From NCBI GenBank assembly GCA_033439265.1, contig JAVTVX010000019.1, positions 15,588,039 through 15,652,038 of the forward strand: 64,000 bases of DNA. The letters run 5' to 3'. The position numbers were made by a program, and so were the translations under genes. Position 1 is the first letter of the stretch. Each line of letters begins with the position of its first letter. Source of the DNA: Dillenia suffruticosa (lineage: Eukaryota; Streptophyta; Magnoliopsida; Dilleniales; Dilleniaceae). The notes below the pieces were generated by a model. The model saw only the letters and a program-made list of their open reading frames with translations, made no database searches and was not told the origin of the DNA. Of the stretch, positions 1 to 12,390 are shown piece by piece.

Positions 1-2992
1 TAGTTTAAAGATGCTATAGCAAAAGGAAATGGTCAAAGGAATGCCCATGCTTGGAACTTTGGACATTTGTGAAGCATGCATTTATAGCAAACAAAGTAAG
101 AAGCCATTTCCCACAGAAAAGGCATGGAGGGCAACAAAAATTCTGGAATGGTTCATGGTGATCTGTGTGGACCAATGCAAACAGAAACTTTCGGTGGGAG
201 TAAGTATTTTTACTATTCACTGATGACTTTAGTAGAATGAGTTAGGTATTCTTTTTACAAAAAAATGATGAAACATTGGATCATTTTAAAAAATTCAAAA
301 ACTTAGTTGAAAAGCAGAGTGGAGAACCGGTCAAAGCTCTTAGAACCGACAGAGGAGGAGAATTTACCTCAAAAGATTTCTGGATGTTTTGCAAAGAAAA
401 TGGTATTCATAGAAAGCTTACAGCACCTTACACTCCCGAGCAAAATGAAGTGGCGAAGTGCAAGAATCGAACGGTAATAGAGATGGCAAGAAGCATGTTG
501 CAAGAGAAGGGGCTGCCGAATCATTTTTGGGGAGAAGCTGTAGCAACAGCTGTGTATCTTCTGAATATCTCACCAACAAGAGCTATCCCAAACCAAACTC
601 CCTATGAAGTTTGGACCGGTAGAAGATCTGGGGTAAGCCACTTGAGGATTTTCGGTTGTGTTGCATATACTTTGATTAATTCTTTAGTTCGAAGCAAGCT
701 AGATAACAAAGCTTTAAAGTGTGTTTTTGTTGGTTATTATAACAACTCAAAAGCATACAGATTATTTAATCCTAAGAGTGGAAAGATTATTATCAGCAGG
801 AATGTTATATTTAATGAAGAAGGGAGGTGGACATGGCATGAAAACAATGAGGGGCTGTACAAATTGAAGAACTTATTGATGAAAATCAAGATAATGAAAC
901 TGAGGATGTGGAGCCCATTGCCGAAAGTGAATCAAGCAGTCCTGAAAATTCCAGCAATAATTCCAATAGCTCTTCACATATTCAATCAAGTACAACTACT
1001 CCCTCAAGCATGGAAACAATTTCTGAATCATCCAGCTTAAGTGAAGATGTAGGACCACGTGGGTATAGGTCCCTAAATGAGATATATGAGGCAACACAAG
1101 CCTTATATGTGGCTGACCCAAATTCATTTGAAGAAGCTGTCAAGAAGGTTGAATGGAAGCAAGCTATGGAGGAGGAACTTGTGGCAATCAAAAAGAATCA
1201 AACATGGGAGTTAGTGGACCTGCCTGAAAACAAGGAAGCAATTGGAGTGAAATAGGTCTTTCGAACAAAATTCAATGCAGACGAAAGCATTCAAAAGCAT
1301 AAAGCAAGATTGGTGGCTAAAGGCTATGCTCAGAAACACGGGATAGACTACGAAGAAACATTCTCACCTGTTGCAAGATTTGAAACTGTAAGAATTCTCC
1401 TAGCCCATGCTGCCCAATTGGGTTGGTCTGTTTATCAATTTGATGTAAAATCAACATTTCTTAATGGAGAGTTGGAGGAAGAAGTGTTTGTAACACAACC
1501 TGCGGGTTTCATAGTTGAAGGAAAAGAAGAAAAAGTTTACAAGTTGAAGAAGATGCTTTACAGTCTAAAGCAAGCACCTCGAGCATGGTATAGGAGAATT
1601 GATGCTTATTTTCTGAAGAATGGGTTTGAAAGAAGTAAAACTGAGCCTACACTCTACATAAAGAAACGAGGTAAGGATGCTTTGTTTGTGAGCTTGTACG
1701 TGGATGATATGATATATATGAGTTCTTCTTCCTTAATGATTGATGAGTTTCGGGTTAGCATGAAGAAAAAATTTGATATGACTGATTTGGGGCTATTGCA
1801 TTTTTTTCTTGGAGTGGAAGTGAAACAAGATGATGATGGCATCTTTATTTCATAGAAGAAATATGCAACTGATTTACTTAAACGTTTTCATATGTTTGGT
1901 TGCAAAGAAGCAGGAACACCAATAAACATGAATGAGAAATTGCAATAGGAGGATGGCACAGAACAAGCTAATGGTCAACTGTATAGGAGTCTAGTGTGAG
2001 GGCTAATCCATTTAACTCACACTAGGCCTGATATTTCTCACTCTATTGGTGTAATCTCCAGGTTCATGCAAAATCCTTCAAGGCATCATTTTGGAGCAAC
2101 AAAGAGGCTTCTACGATATATAGCAAGGACTCTTGATCTTAGTATATGGTATGAACATGGGATAAGATATAAGCTGATTGGCTACACTGATAGTGCTTGG
2201 GTAGGGTGTATGAAGGATTGAAAGAGCACCTCTGGTTATGTTTTCAGTATTGGTTCGAGAGCTGTTTCATGGAGTTCAAAGAAGCAAGCAACGGTTGTAT
2301 TATCTTCATCTGAGGCCGAATATATAACAGCTTCAGCAACAACATATCAAGCAATTTGGTTAAGAAGATTACTTGGAGAGCTCGATCAACAGCAAAAGGA
2401 GGCAACAGAAGTACTTTGTGACAACAAGGCTGCAATTGCAATGTCCAAGAATCAGTTCATCATGGAAGAACAAAACATGTGGACATTAAAGCACACTTTA
2501 TTAGAGAGCTGGTGGCTGAAGGAGAAATTTCTATGCAATATTGTGAGTCAAAGCATCAACTTGCAGATATATTCACGAAGTCTCTTGCCAAAGATAGGTT
2601 CGTGCATCTGCGTGGACTACTTGGAATGTGCGAGTTTGGAGCAAGGGAGAGTGTTGAGAATGCTCCAAAATTGTAGGAGCTGAATGTGTCAAAGAAGATG
2701 TGGGAATCCAGAAGAAGTCGGCCACAACTCCACATCCCTGCACTTTGAATTCATAATGCCTATTTTTTCTCTTTTATTGTTAGTCACGTTGGGCACTACT
2801 CCTAATATTTTTAGGAGATTGTTTTCTATTTTTCAGTTGTATGAAACCTATAAATAGGCTAGTTCCATTTGAATAAAGTGTGACAAATTCAGCTTTTTCA
2901 ATTAATCATATGTCTTTATTTTTTGTAATTTTTATCTTCTGCTCTTTCTTTTTTCTTTTACCAATAATTTTGTTACAAAATTTTGTTCGACA
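1..2992 (+). mobile_element. Ty1/copia LTR retrotransposon fossil, 5' end outside the window
   Basis: Reading left to right, the translated pieces match copia Pol in order: the GAG-pre-integrase stretch (about 30-220), the integrase core and its C-terminal part (about 276-850, with the phrase GYYNNSKAYRLFNP), reverse transcriptase (about 1255-1990, with the YVDD box at about 1698), and RNase H (about 2150-2680). A purine-rich tract (about 2641-2651) leads into a 341 bp 3' LTR. The gag gene and 5' LTR lie left of the window. The coding region is broken in several places, so this is a fossil of moderate age. Family assignment rests on motif recognition; lineage was not resolved. Confidence 0.93.
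2652..2992 (+). repeat. 3' LTR of the copia element
   Basis: The LTR begins with TGTTGA directly after a purine-rich tract and ends with TCGACA, an imperfect inverted match to its start. It carries a TATA-like box, CTATAAATAGG, at about 2848-2858. The 5' LTR is outside the window, so the LTR pair and the target duplication cannot be checked here. Confidence 0.7.
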
Positions 2993-4606
2993 ATAGACAT
3001 ATATACAAGAAATTGCTTTATAGGAAAATAATCATGCATGAAGCAAATGCATCCGATATCACTGAGTTGTTTGATGTAATGATATCCATTCTACCTGCAA
3101 TTATTGATTCGGTATCGAGTCTCCAATTTTTCAATCGTTGACGTCAAACCGTCAACTAGAAAGTTAAGAAATCTCTTCTGCTATGACTTCATAATTTTTG
3201 GTTTTCAAGCAAAAGAAAAAAAAAATTAAAATGAAGAGCAAGAAGAAGAAGGAAGAGAGATAAAATAAGTGGAGGAGAGATCTAAGGGTTTTGGGAAGAG
3301 GAAGAAAAGAGGTTCAATCATGATGTGATGTCCATGCTCGTTCAAACCATCAAACCTAATATAGTCTTGAAAGCTACATTGGTCAATTTTACATCAAGTG
3401 TTGAGTTCACCAAATTGTGAAGGCAAAATCATCAATCGAAAAGGAAAGAGATCAAACCACACGAACATACTCAGTCCTAGTCCTCCTCTCCTTCTCTCTC
3501 TCTCTCCTGCAACAAATTGTTGATTTGGAGTTTTCAAGTAAGAAAACAAATTAGATCAAAGAGAAAGACAAAGAGATGAGAATGAAAAAGAAGAATACGA
3601 AGGTAGAGAGAAAATCAGGAAGGAAATCAAAAGGAGGATCAGTTCCATAAATTGAGGAGTAAATGCCGAATTAACCAATGTAGCTGCTAGGACATATCTG
3701 GAAGTAGTGGCTTCCGTCTTCTCATACAGATCACAAACTACTCCATTATCATGATCGAGGACATCCATTATTCTCTCAATTTGAGCCATCGTCAAATCTA
3801 AAAGTTAGGAAAAAGAAATCATCGACCTAAAATGAGTTGGCGAGGCGAACCAGAGCAAGCTACGAGGAGGACGACTATAATAGTGGCGAGGTTTCATTAA
3901 CTAGAAACTATTAGCATTCGGTGGAACAAAATAACTTTAAAATCTCATATACAACCAATTAAAATTTTGAACTTTATTTGTTAGTTTGGTAGAGTATACG
4001 ATTTTGACAAATAATTTGCTCATAGTAACAAATTGATGTCTTCTAACAATATTTATCATTCCTATTATTACATCAAATTTGTTAAATTTATTCTCTACGT
4101 GCGTACATGGAAACGTATAAATTAAAATGTCAAAATTTTCGAGATAAATATTTTAATTGTAACTCTATCAAAATTAACTAAACTATGAAATATCTCGAAC
4201 AAGCACACACCGACATAGTAATCATGAAATCAAACCACCACCACAGATTCACGATACCTCATTGTACCCATTGCACAAATATTTTAAATAATATTGGATT
4301 TTTTTTATGAAATTTATTGATAAAAACAATAGTATTAAATGCTACTAAGGGAAAAAAATATATTGTCTCAGAATGCTTATATTTTAGGCAAGTATACATG
4401 TGTACTCTTAAATAAGTCGACTTGCAACGTATTTATGCTTTTGTTGCATTAAAAAAGGAATTGAAATCGAATTATTTTAAAAATAAATTGAATTACATTG
4501 TTTCAAGTAATATAAGGCACTTAAATTTTTATTTTTATCGACGTAGTTCATCAATTAGAGCGCTCCCTCTCAAATTTTTCAAATACCGAAAAAAATGAAA
4601 AAAAAA
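2993..4606. other. Intergenic spacer, AT-rich, no recognised gene
   Basis: The spacer holds short CT/GA-rich and poly-A tracts. On the - strand, about 3632-3795, there is a 53-codon open stretch beginning MTMAQIERIMDVLDHD, with coding-like composition; it then runs into low-complexity sequence. I do not recognise it, and it has no clear splice partner. Confidence 0.5.
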
Positions 4607-4614
4607 TATATAAA
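4607..4614 (+). promoter_or_regulatory. Putative TATA box of PBG1
   Basis: TATATAAA lies about 250 bp upstream of the PBG1 start codon, in an AT-rich stretch that ends before a more GC-rich presumed 5' UTR (about 4640-4862). This is position and consensus only; the transcription start is not known. Confidence 0.35.
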
Positions 4615-4862
4615 TCAACCTTTTTATAGTGGGGAAAAAAATAGAAAAGGGGAAAAGGGGAACAACTCGACTGGAGAACGGGATACATTCACCCAGATCT
4701 GAAGGGAAACCGGAGCAAAGCCGGACCGGTTCACCAATTAGTTTTCTTGTGCAGAAGGTGAAGCTGAGAAAACAAATATAGTTTGGACTCCAAACAAAAC
4801 CTAACCTAGTACTCTTAGTTCCTCAGTCTTGGAGACCTAATCGTTCAATCCCAACATCAACG

Positions 4863-7800
4863 ATGAACGTGAGTAGCAATTTCATTAAAATCGTGAATTT
4901 TGTGTGTGCTATATATCAATCACCATTTTCGTACTTCTTGCTTTTGCAGATGGTCGATTCAGCCCAACCTTTCAAAACCTTGCTCGGCCCCGAATCCGAC
5001 TCCCAAAGAACTCAGTCAGTCTCTCTCTCTCTCTCTCTTTATAATTTCATTCTACATAAGCTAGAGTGGACATATCTATTATTAGGTATCGTAAATTTTG
5101 TGAACATTCAAAGTTTAGGTTGAGATCAAATTGAAACCATTTTGAATACCCAAATAGGCCTGGACTTTGTTATTGTAATTATTCAGGTATCCCTATGTTA
5201 CTGGCACATCAGTGGTTGGCGTCAAATATAAGGATGGAATTCTCATGGCTTCTGATATGGGAGGTGAGAATTTGATTTTTTTTTTTTTTTTTAATTTGGA
5301 TAAGGATTAGCTTCTATTGTTGAAGTTTTTGTTTTATTTTATTTTTTGAATTATTTTCTTTACTTATGATCTCTTATACAAAGAAAAAGTGGTTTGTGAA
5401 ATTACCTAAATCACAGATTTAAATGATGGTCATGGTGGCGATTTGAAGGTATCATCAGATGTCATTGTTTTGAAATGAGGATGACCCAATTTATATTAAG
5501 AGGCATTTTGAGACAACAGTGGTGATCATAGCTGTGTCGTGCCACCAATGCCCTCTATGAGGTGTAATGGGTCCATGGAAGCCATTGCATGGATGTCATA
5601 GCCATAGCGGCCTTTCTGGTTTGGTGCAATGCCAATTCAGTGATCAGTGGCAACCGGTTGTGCGAAAGTAAACAGCGTGTAAGCCCAAGTCAAGGACTTG
5701 AAAACTGTATGACTTTCTTCTGGGTGGCATCATTTGCCTACTTACACTTTTTGAAGGAGTTTCTTAAATGGCTCAACTAACTGAGACAGCCTTTTATACA
5801 TGGCATTTGCATAGCCCTTTCTCATATTTGAGAGATCATTAAATAGATAATGTGATTAGAAAACTCATCTAGATTCTTAGATTGTGATCCTTTAATTTTA
5901 AGTACATATTGATGAACCAGTAATTAAAAAATTAGTTATTGGCTCCTACCTATTGATGATTTGATGAACTTGGAGCACTAGCAGCTAATTTGAAGTCCTT
6001 CTAATTGTATTTAATTTTTCCATATTCAGCCCCATATCTTTCTTTTTCCCTCCAATCCATGAAGGTTTTCATGTCAAAGCATCTCCATCACAGTGGTTGT
6101 CATTATTTATCTATTCAATTTTTATGTTTGAATTTGGTCTTTTTGTATAGATACATTTTGAGTTTGCAAAGAGTTTTGTGGTTTATGGTCATTATATATG
6201 GCATATCTAGGAAAAAAATTTTAGCAGTACCATGTTGCTTCTTGAAGGCATGGACCTTAAGAAGTTTCTCACTGCCCCAATTGCATGTGGAAGTTGCAGG
6301 GTTTTAGCATCTTGTCAGCATCTCCCTTCAAGCACGCTGGGATCTTGTTGTAAATATTTTGAAGTTGTTTGTTTCATGTTTAGTTTTTCATGCATATTTG
6401 ATTAAGCTAATTGTACATGTTTGGCATGCTTTTGAATGGTTGATTTGACAGCTTCCTATGGGTCTACTCTTCGTTACAAGAGTGTTGAAAGAATGAAGCC
6501 CATTGGAAAGCATTCACTACTTGGGGCAAGTGGAGAAATAAGTGATTTCCAGGAGATTTTGCATTATCTTGATGAGCTCATGTAAGTTTCTGTCCTTTTT
6601 GATCTGATAGACTGGCATAAAGTCATCCAGTAGTGCACTTGCTGATTGAGCACCGGTGATGATGATTGGCTTTTGGCCTTTGCTTGTTGCAGTTTATATG
6701 ACAACATGTGGGATGATGGAAACTCTTTGGGGCCTAAGGAGGTCCATAGTTATTTAACTCGTGTGATGTATAATAGGCGTAATAAGTTTAATCCTCTTTG
6801 GAACTCTCTTGTTCTTGGTGGAGTGAAGAATGGCCAGAAATATCTAGGCACAGTATGTCTCTCTCCCATTATAACATGCTTGGATTGCACATGGGGAAGC
6901 TGTGATGAATCCTGGTATTTGACTTTCCTAGGTTGATAATTTCAAATCTTATACAGGTTAGCATGATTGGAGTACATTTTGAGGATAATCATGTGGCGAC
7001 TGGGTTTGGGAATCACCTTGCACGGCCAATTCTTCGTGAAGAATGGAATGAAAACATGAGTTATGAAGATGGTGTTAAGTTACTCGAGAAATGCATGCGT
7101 GTTCTTCTGTATCGTGATAGATCTGCTGTCAACAAGATTCAGGTTTGTTCTTAATTACCTCCCTTCCAGCCTTTAGATACCAGATTATTTATATTTTGAC
7201 CTTGAGCTTGTCTTAAGCTACCCTTGTGGCAAGAATTGAACTATTGGGCAGATAATTGTAGCAATCCTTAGCATTCTATGCAAAGTTTCAATGATTGTAA
7301 ATTAGTGATAAATAAAACTACTGATAATTAAAGCAGCTGGCATTTCTTCTGTTGTTTCTTTCTGATAGTATTGTCCTGATTTACTATAAGAAGACAATAA
7401 TTGTGCAAATTTTCATATTCACATATATCTTGATATTCTTCTAATTTGTAGATAATTGATAAGTTAACTGAACGTGATTACTAGATTAGCTGAACTCAGA
7501 AATGATTGTTGTGTATCTTACATTAATTGTATTGATATAGAAAGGTGGGGGGGGGACTCCTAAAGAAATCAAGGTTCTGGTTAAATATAAGTAAAAGAAA
7601 TGTGCTCTTTATCTGTCTCCTCCACAAATTCTGAAGGAATCAAAGTTCATGTATTGGATAAATACACGCAAAAGAAATGTGATATCTGTCTCTTTCCCTC
7701 TACAAATTCTCTCTCCTGGTTTGCTTCTTCTTCCTCCATCTGGCTTCGCTGTATCTATGCGATTTGTCGTCTTTCTCATGTTTCACTCCTCCTTTCTCCT

Positions 7801-10800
7801 TGCTCCATTGTTATCACACAATAAAGCATGGCAACCTGTGGTTCTGCAAGTTTGAAACCTGCTCTTTGTCTCTATGAAGCATCACACGTGTAGTAAGCCA
7901 TCACTGCTCAACCATCTGTCAGTACCCATAAAAAATAGAACAAGAAATCCAAGCATTGTAACCATCCCTATATCATCAAAGGCATTCAACCATTAATTTC
8001 CATGAAAAACAGCTCAACCATTGTCAACCAACTTGCAACTGTCCTCCACCCTTTTCTGTTAACCCATATCATTGTATTTCTGTTGAAAAATATTAAATGT
8101 TTGATACTCTTTACAACTCACAAGGGAACAAGACTATTCAGGTATTTTTGAAGAAGCTAAGATCATATCTGGATCCCACATGCTGTGGCAATCAGAAGTT
8201 TACCTGTGTTCCTGACTCATTGCTGAAACACCTATGTGCATCATGTGCTTTACTGGAAACTGAAAAGCTTTTCCCTTGTTGGAAAAATCTTTTCTCCAAC
8301 CATTATTTCCAACCTTTGACACCACCAAAATCTTCACGGTCTTAGATCTACCACTGACAATTGTGGTTTAAACCCTCTTTCTAGCAATTGTAGTTTGATC
8401 CACCCTTATCCTTGCGTGTATTTCTAGCATCTCTCTTTATTTTCTCTCCCTACCCAAGATTCTTGTAGAAGTTGCCAAGGGAGGATTGAGAAGTTGATGA
8501 GAGATATGTTATGGTTGGGGAGTTGTTTGGCTATGAGAGATCACTCGGTGAGTCAGGAGTAGGTTGATAAACCTATATCTGAGGGTGGGTCGGTCTTGGT
8601 AACTTGGTGGCCCAAAGTATTTCTCTAGTATTGGAGATTCCCGTTACAACCCAATAACAAGTATAGCTTATGATAGAATGGCTGAGATGTCATGGCTGGA
8701 GCAAGAGTTTCTCATTGTTGCCCTTGAAAGTTAATCTCTCCGTTGTTTCAGATTTTTCTTCCTCTATTATCATTCAAAGCGAGAGATGGTTCTTGTGTGC
8801 TTTTCTGGGAGAATTCTTGGATTGGGAATTCTCCCCTTTCTATCGTCTCTCCTTGACTCTATGAGCTATTTATGCTTTATTAGGACTCTATCAAAGACTT
8901 CTGTAATCTGGAAGCTTATTCTATCTCTTGAAATTTTCATTTCATAAGAAGTCTTATTATTTCCTAAAAAATGTTAATGATAGAGAAGTCATTGAGTTTC
9001 CCTTCCTAACTTTCTTATTACAAGAAAATGAAGCTTCTCCAAATGCTCCTACTGCTATAGTTTAGAGCTTTGATATTTCTGGTGTTTTCTCTTGCAAATC
9101 TTTTTTTTTTACCCCATTATTTTATTTGCCTTCCATACAGCACTCTTTTGCCTCTAATTTCATTTGGAAGACAAAGATTCCAGCTATTGTTAAGACTTGT
9201 ACTTGGTTTATCATGCTTAACCTGTTGAATACAAAGGATTTGTTTCAAAAAAGGAGACCTTTTAAAGTTTCATTTTCGTTTTCGGATGTTTGTGTCATCT
9301 AGAGATCACCTGATTCTACGTTGTTATATTGGGCAGCGATGTGGAAGTGCATCCTGTCTTTGTGCAGTAATCACTGTGTTTGTCCTTGAAGCATCCCTAA
9401 GTTGCATTTGAATAAATTTAGAGGTTTTGGATAAGCGGAGATGCTTTTTCACTTTGGATATGTGCTCTTGTGGCTGTTCTTTGGTTTGGAAGTAGCTAAA
9501 TGCTAGGATTTTTAGAAATCAGTGTGTTGGTTCTTCTCTCCTTTGGGACAAGATTTTTTTTTTTATTATTTAATACTTCTCTTTGGTTTTTGCTTCATGT
9601 GCCCATAGAGACTATATTTTAGAGGAGTTGATGAGGGATTCAAGAGTATTTACTAGTTTTGCTCTTTGTTTCTCTTTCCTCCAAGGACTTTCATCCTTAG
9701 ACCTTTATCTTTTCTAATACATCCAATACAAACAACAGCAGCAATAACAATAACAACAAGAAGAATAATAACAGGCTCTGTTCTTGCTAGATCCACCATC
9801 CACCGGTGTTAGATGATTCTCCAGAACACCTCAACATTGGTTCTAACAGGATTCCCGATCCTTCTTAAGCCTCAGAAACCCAATTGGATCTACCTGACAC
9901 CAAACCTCATTCCAGTTAACATTGTATAACCAGCCTAGTTGTGAATCGGCCAGAAAATGTAGAATTGTTCAGTTCTAATCAACTCGTTAATTGCCAGATT
10001 TTGATTTACAATTGCGACTTGGCCCTTGTTTCTTGATTTTTACTCCTGGTTCAACAATTCTCTGATTTTGGCATAATCTCTAATTAGTCTGGTTCACTCA
10101 CTGATGTAGGGTGGCTATGTTCTTCCATCGCGGTTGTCTTTGAAGCATCCCTAATTCTGAGCTTCACCTGCCATACAAACTAATCCTTTGTCATGGATGA
10201 ATGAAGTTGTGCATAATCATGTTAGAAACATATTCAGAATTCCAAGCATTTGTGATTATGCTAATAACCTCTGGGCTTTTGCTATAGTGTAATGTTACTT
10301 TTACTGAAAATTTTAAATGACTGAATTGACCAAATTCTGTATGGTGTGGTTCTGTTGGTCATTAAAGGGCACACGATGAAACATTTGAACTTTGCCCTTC
10401 ACCAACAGAACCATGACACAGATTTTATCTGAAAATATAGAAAAAGGGAGTCTACAGACCAATATCCGCCACAAAAGGGCGAAGCCATAACAAATGAGAA
10501 GCTATACGGCTCAACTCCAACATAATAACTCTGATATAGCTGGCTCTTTTAGGTACTTGAATAGGAATATTCACCTGTGATACGTTGGCTTGTAAGATAT
10601 GATGCAAAAAAATTTATGTTTGGTTGGATCTTGTTATCTTTAGCTGCAATTAAGGCTGATCCGACATGACTTGTCCCTTACCTTGAGCTGGATTATTTGT
10701 ATGCAATGTGAAGCGATGTTGTGCAATCTGAGGATATGCCTAATACTGATTTTTTCTTTTTCTTTTTTTTTTTTTTTTTTTTTTGACATAAGGCTTTGGA

Positions 10801-11045
10801 TTTCTGGATTATATGCTTCTAGAATACATTCTGATGCACCCATCATTACATCTGAAGAAGGATTGAAAATTTGAGTCTTTTAACATCACTCTAGACAGGC
10901 TCTGATGTGTTTATTACGTTGAATTTTTCAGATAGCAAAAATCACAGAAGAGGGTGTTACGATATCGAAGCCATACGCGTTGAAGACTTTCTGGGAGTTC
11001 AATGCTTTTAAGAATCCAACAGTCGGAGCTGAGGGGTCATGGTAG
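4863..11045 (+). CDS. PBG1: 20S proteasome beta-7 subunit (beta type-4, PSMB4-like)
   Basis: This encodes a non-catalytic beta subunit of the 20S proteasome core, which acts in the cytosol and nucleus in protein turnover. Seven coding exons fit in phase: 4863-4868, 4950-5014, 5187-5263, 6452-6581, 6693-6852, 6957-7142, 10932-11045, all with GT/AG borders, giving 245 aa against about 246 in Arabidopsis. Family landmarks are [85 protein letters not shown] and [15 protein letters not shown]; the chain ends GAEGSW. By comparison with human PSMB4, processing is expected before TQYPYVTG. The first exon codes only Met-Asn, so the ATG at 4950 is a possible alternative start. Intron 1 is 81 bp and stop-free in frame. 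The last intron (7143-10931) carries a LINE fragment. Identity is near certain; the exact start is less so. Confidence 0.96.
5264..6451 (+). other. PBG1 intron 3 (1.2 kb)
   Basis: The intron runs between a GTGAGA donor and a TTTGACAG acceptor. It begins with a poly-T run and has no recognised gene. Short open stretches here have no family resemblance. Confidence 0.6.
7143..8489 (+). other. First part of PBG1 intron 6
   Basis: AT-rich intron sequence. About 7566-7706 is an imperfect tandem duplication with a unit of about 70 bp: both units contain AAAAGAAATGTG followed by CTGTCTC and CACAAATTCT-like or TACAAATTCT-like blocks. No gene is recognised. Confidence 0.5.
8490..9715 (+). mobile_element. 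L1-type LINE 3' fragment inside PBG1 intron 6
   Basis: Scattered frames on the + strand match the C-terminal end of plant L1 ORF2: a stretch resembling the end of reverse transcriptase ([15 protein letters not shown]), then a zf-RVT-like stretch at about 9160-9300 ([28 protein letters not shown]), then [19 protein letters not shown] at about 9502-9560. The block VNDREV near 8965 has counterparts at 47.6 kb and 59.9 kb. The copy is 5' truncated and carries many stops and frameshifts. It lies in sense orientation relative to the host gene. Confidence 0.7.
9716..10931 (+). other. Last part of PBG1 intron 6
   Basis: The stretch opens with a CAA/CAATAA-rich tract (about 9726-9775) that may be the LINE tail. 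There is a poly-T tract at about 10765-10784. A 17 bp segment at 10495-10511, TGAGAAGCTATACGGCT, recurs exactly just after the stop codon at 11047-11063. The stretch ends in the acceptor TTTTTCAG before exon 7. Confidence 0.5.
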
Positions 11046-12244
11046 GTGAGAAGCTATACGGCTTCAGAATAGTTCAACCTGTGAGATCATAGAGCCGAAG
11101 TTGGACTGCAGAACATGACTAGTCCTTATGGTTATCTGGAATTAAACAATGCTTGTTGTGATTCACATGGTTTGCACAAATTTTATTGAGTGCATTAACA
11201 GTTTCCTTGGGTAATAGAGCCCACTTTAACGTTTGATTATCCTTCAGAGCAATTGATTTTAATCTAATTTTTTGGGTTCCATAGTTTTTCTATTTTTCCT
11301 ATTTTTATTTTTTATAGGATATCTATTTGCTGAGAACAGGTTTTCTTCTAGCACATCAACCTATCCAATAAATGCAACAATTGAGCTGTGTCATTGTCTT
11401 GTTCTCCCATTTGAATTGAGCAAACTGCTTAGACAACATTTGAATGTCTGTAATACATTCCTCCGATGTTCACTTGTGTTCGAATTCAAATTTGAACAAT
11501 TGGCTCACTAACTTCCTCAGACATCCGTAATTGTTGTAACACACATGTAGAATCACTTGCATCTTCACAAGTCAATCTATGGAGTTCCCAAGTTGACTTG
11601 TTATGTTCACATGTCAACCTATTGGATTCACAAATCGACTTATCTCCCTAAACAGTCAACTCCTTCATTGTCAGTTGTGACAAATAAAGTTGTCCTAGCC
11701 AACCTTAATGAAATTTCACCATTTTCAGAATTCTTGAGTCATTTATGATGGTCTATTAATTGCTCAAGTTAGTTTTTCCCAATAATCATAACTGCTCGAA
11801 ACTATCTGTGTTTCCTGCCAAATGGCTCCTAATGTTGGTCCAACTCCTATGTCATTTTTTGGTAGCCAACCTCCAACCAATTCTCTGCTCTAAATCACCC
11901 TTGAAAATGTTGCACTTTACTCTAAACCAAACAACCCAAACTCTCTTGGGCGCGCATCAAGTTGCCCATGTCCCTTGGCTTCACCATGTGTCGGCTCGTG
12001 TGCACTCCTGTGCTTGTTCGAGCAGTTCTCCTATGTGCTGTGCACATATTGCTGACTCTGGCTCCATTCTACTCTAGATGGAATGTCTCATTCACCAAAA
12101 CCTCCCTCTGCTGGATAGAATTAGTTCATGCAAAGAAAAGACATCAAGTTGCCCATGCCCCTTGGCTTCGCCGTATTGTCTTCCTTGAGAACTAGTTCAT
12201 GCAAAGAAAAAGACATAATAAACAAGATAGAATTGGACCAAGTG
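11046..12244. other. PBG1 3' UTR and downstream spacer
   Basis: The first few hundred bases are the likely 3' UTR; AATAAA at about 11368 is a candidate polyadenylation signal. Further right are short internal repeats: CATCAAGTTGCCCATG occurs at about 11956 and again at about 12143, and GTTCATGCAAAGAAAA occurs at about 12126 and 12196. Open stretches here have no recognisable domain. Confidence 0.45.
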
Positions 12245-12365
12245 TTTTTTTTTTTTTTTTTTGTTGATACCATGGCTGGACCACCAACCTAGTATCCGGG
12301 GTTTCGTCCTGATTAATCTGGGTCAATCACTTACAAGGCCCAATTGAGGGACAGATCTCCCGACG
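12245..12365 (-). mobile_element. SINE-like element, family A, truncated
   Basis: A poly-T run (about 12245-12262) marks the A-tail of an element on the - strand. The body shares GATTAATCT, a GGGYCCAATT/GGCCCAATT block and GACAGATCTC with the element at 36,705-36,917, and more weakly with the one at 17,880-18,055. The tRNA-like head seen in the 36.7 kb copy is missing. It abuts a copia fragment. Confidence 0.5.
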
Positions 12366-12390
12366 CTTGCCCAATGAATAAGCAGATCAA

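Noticed and set aside
11760-12195. Two overlapping open frames downstream of PBG1
   Set aside because: No domain, low-complexity composition and local repeats; no splice or promoter support.
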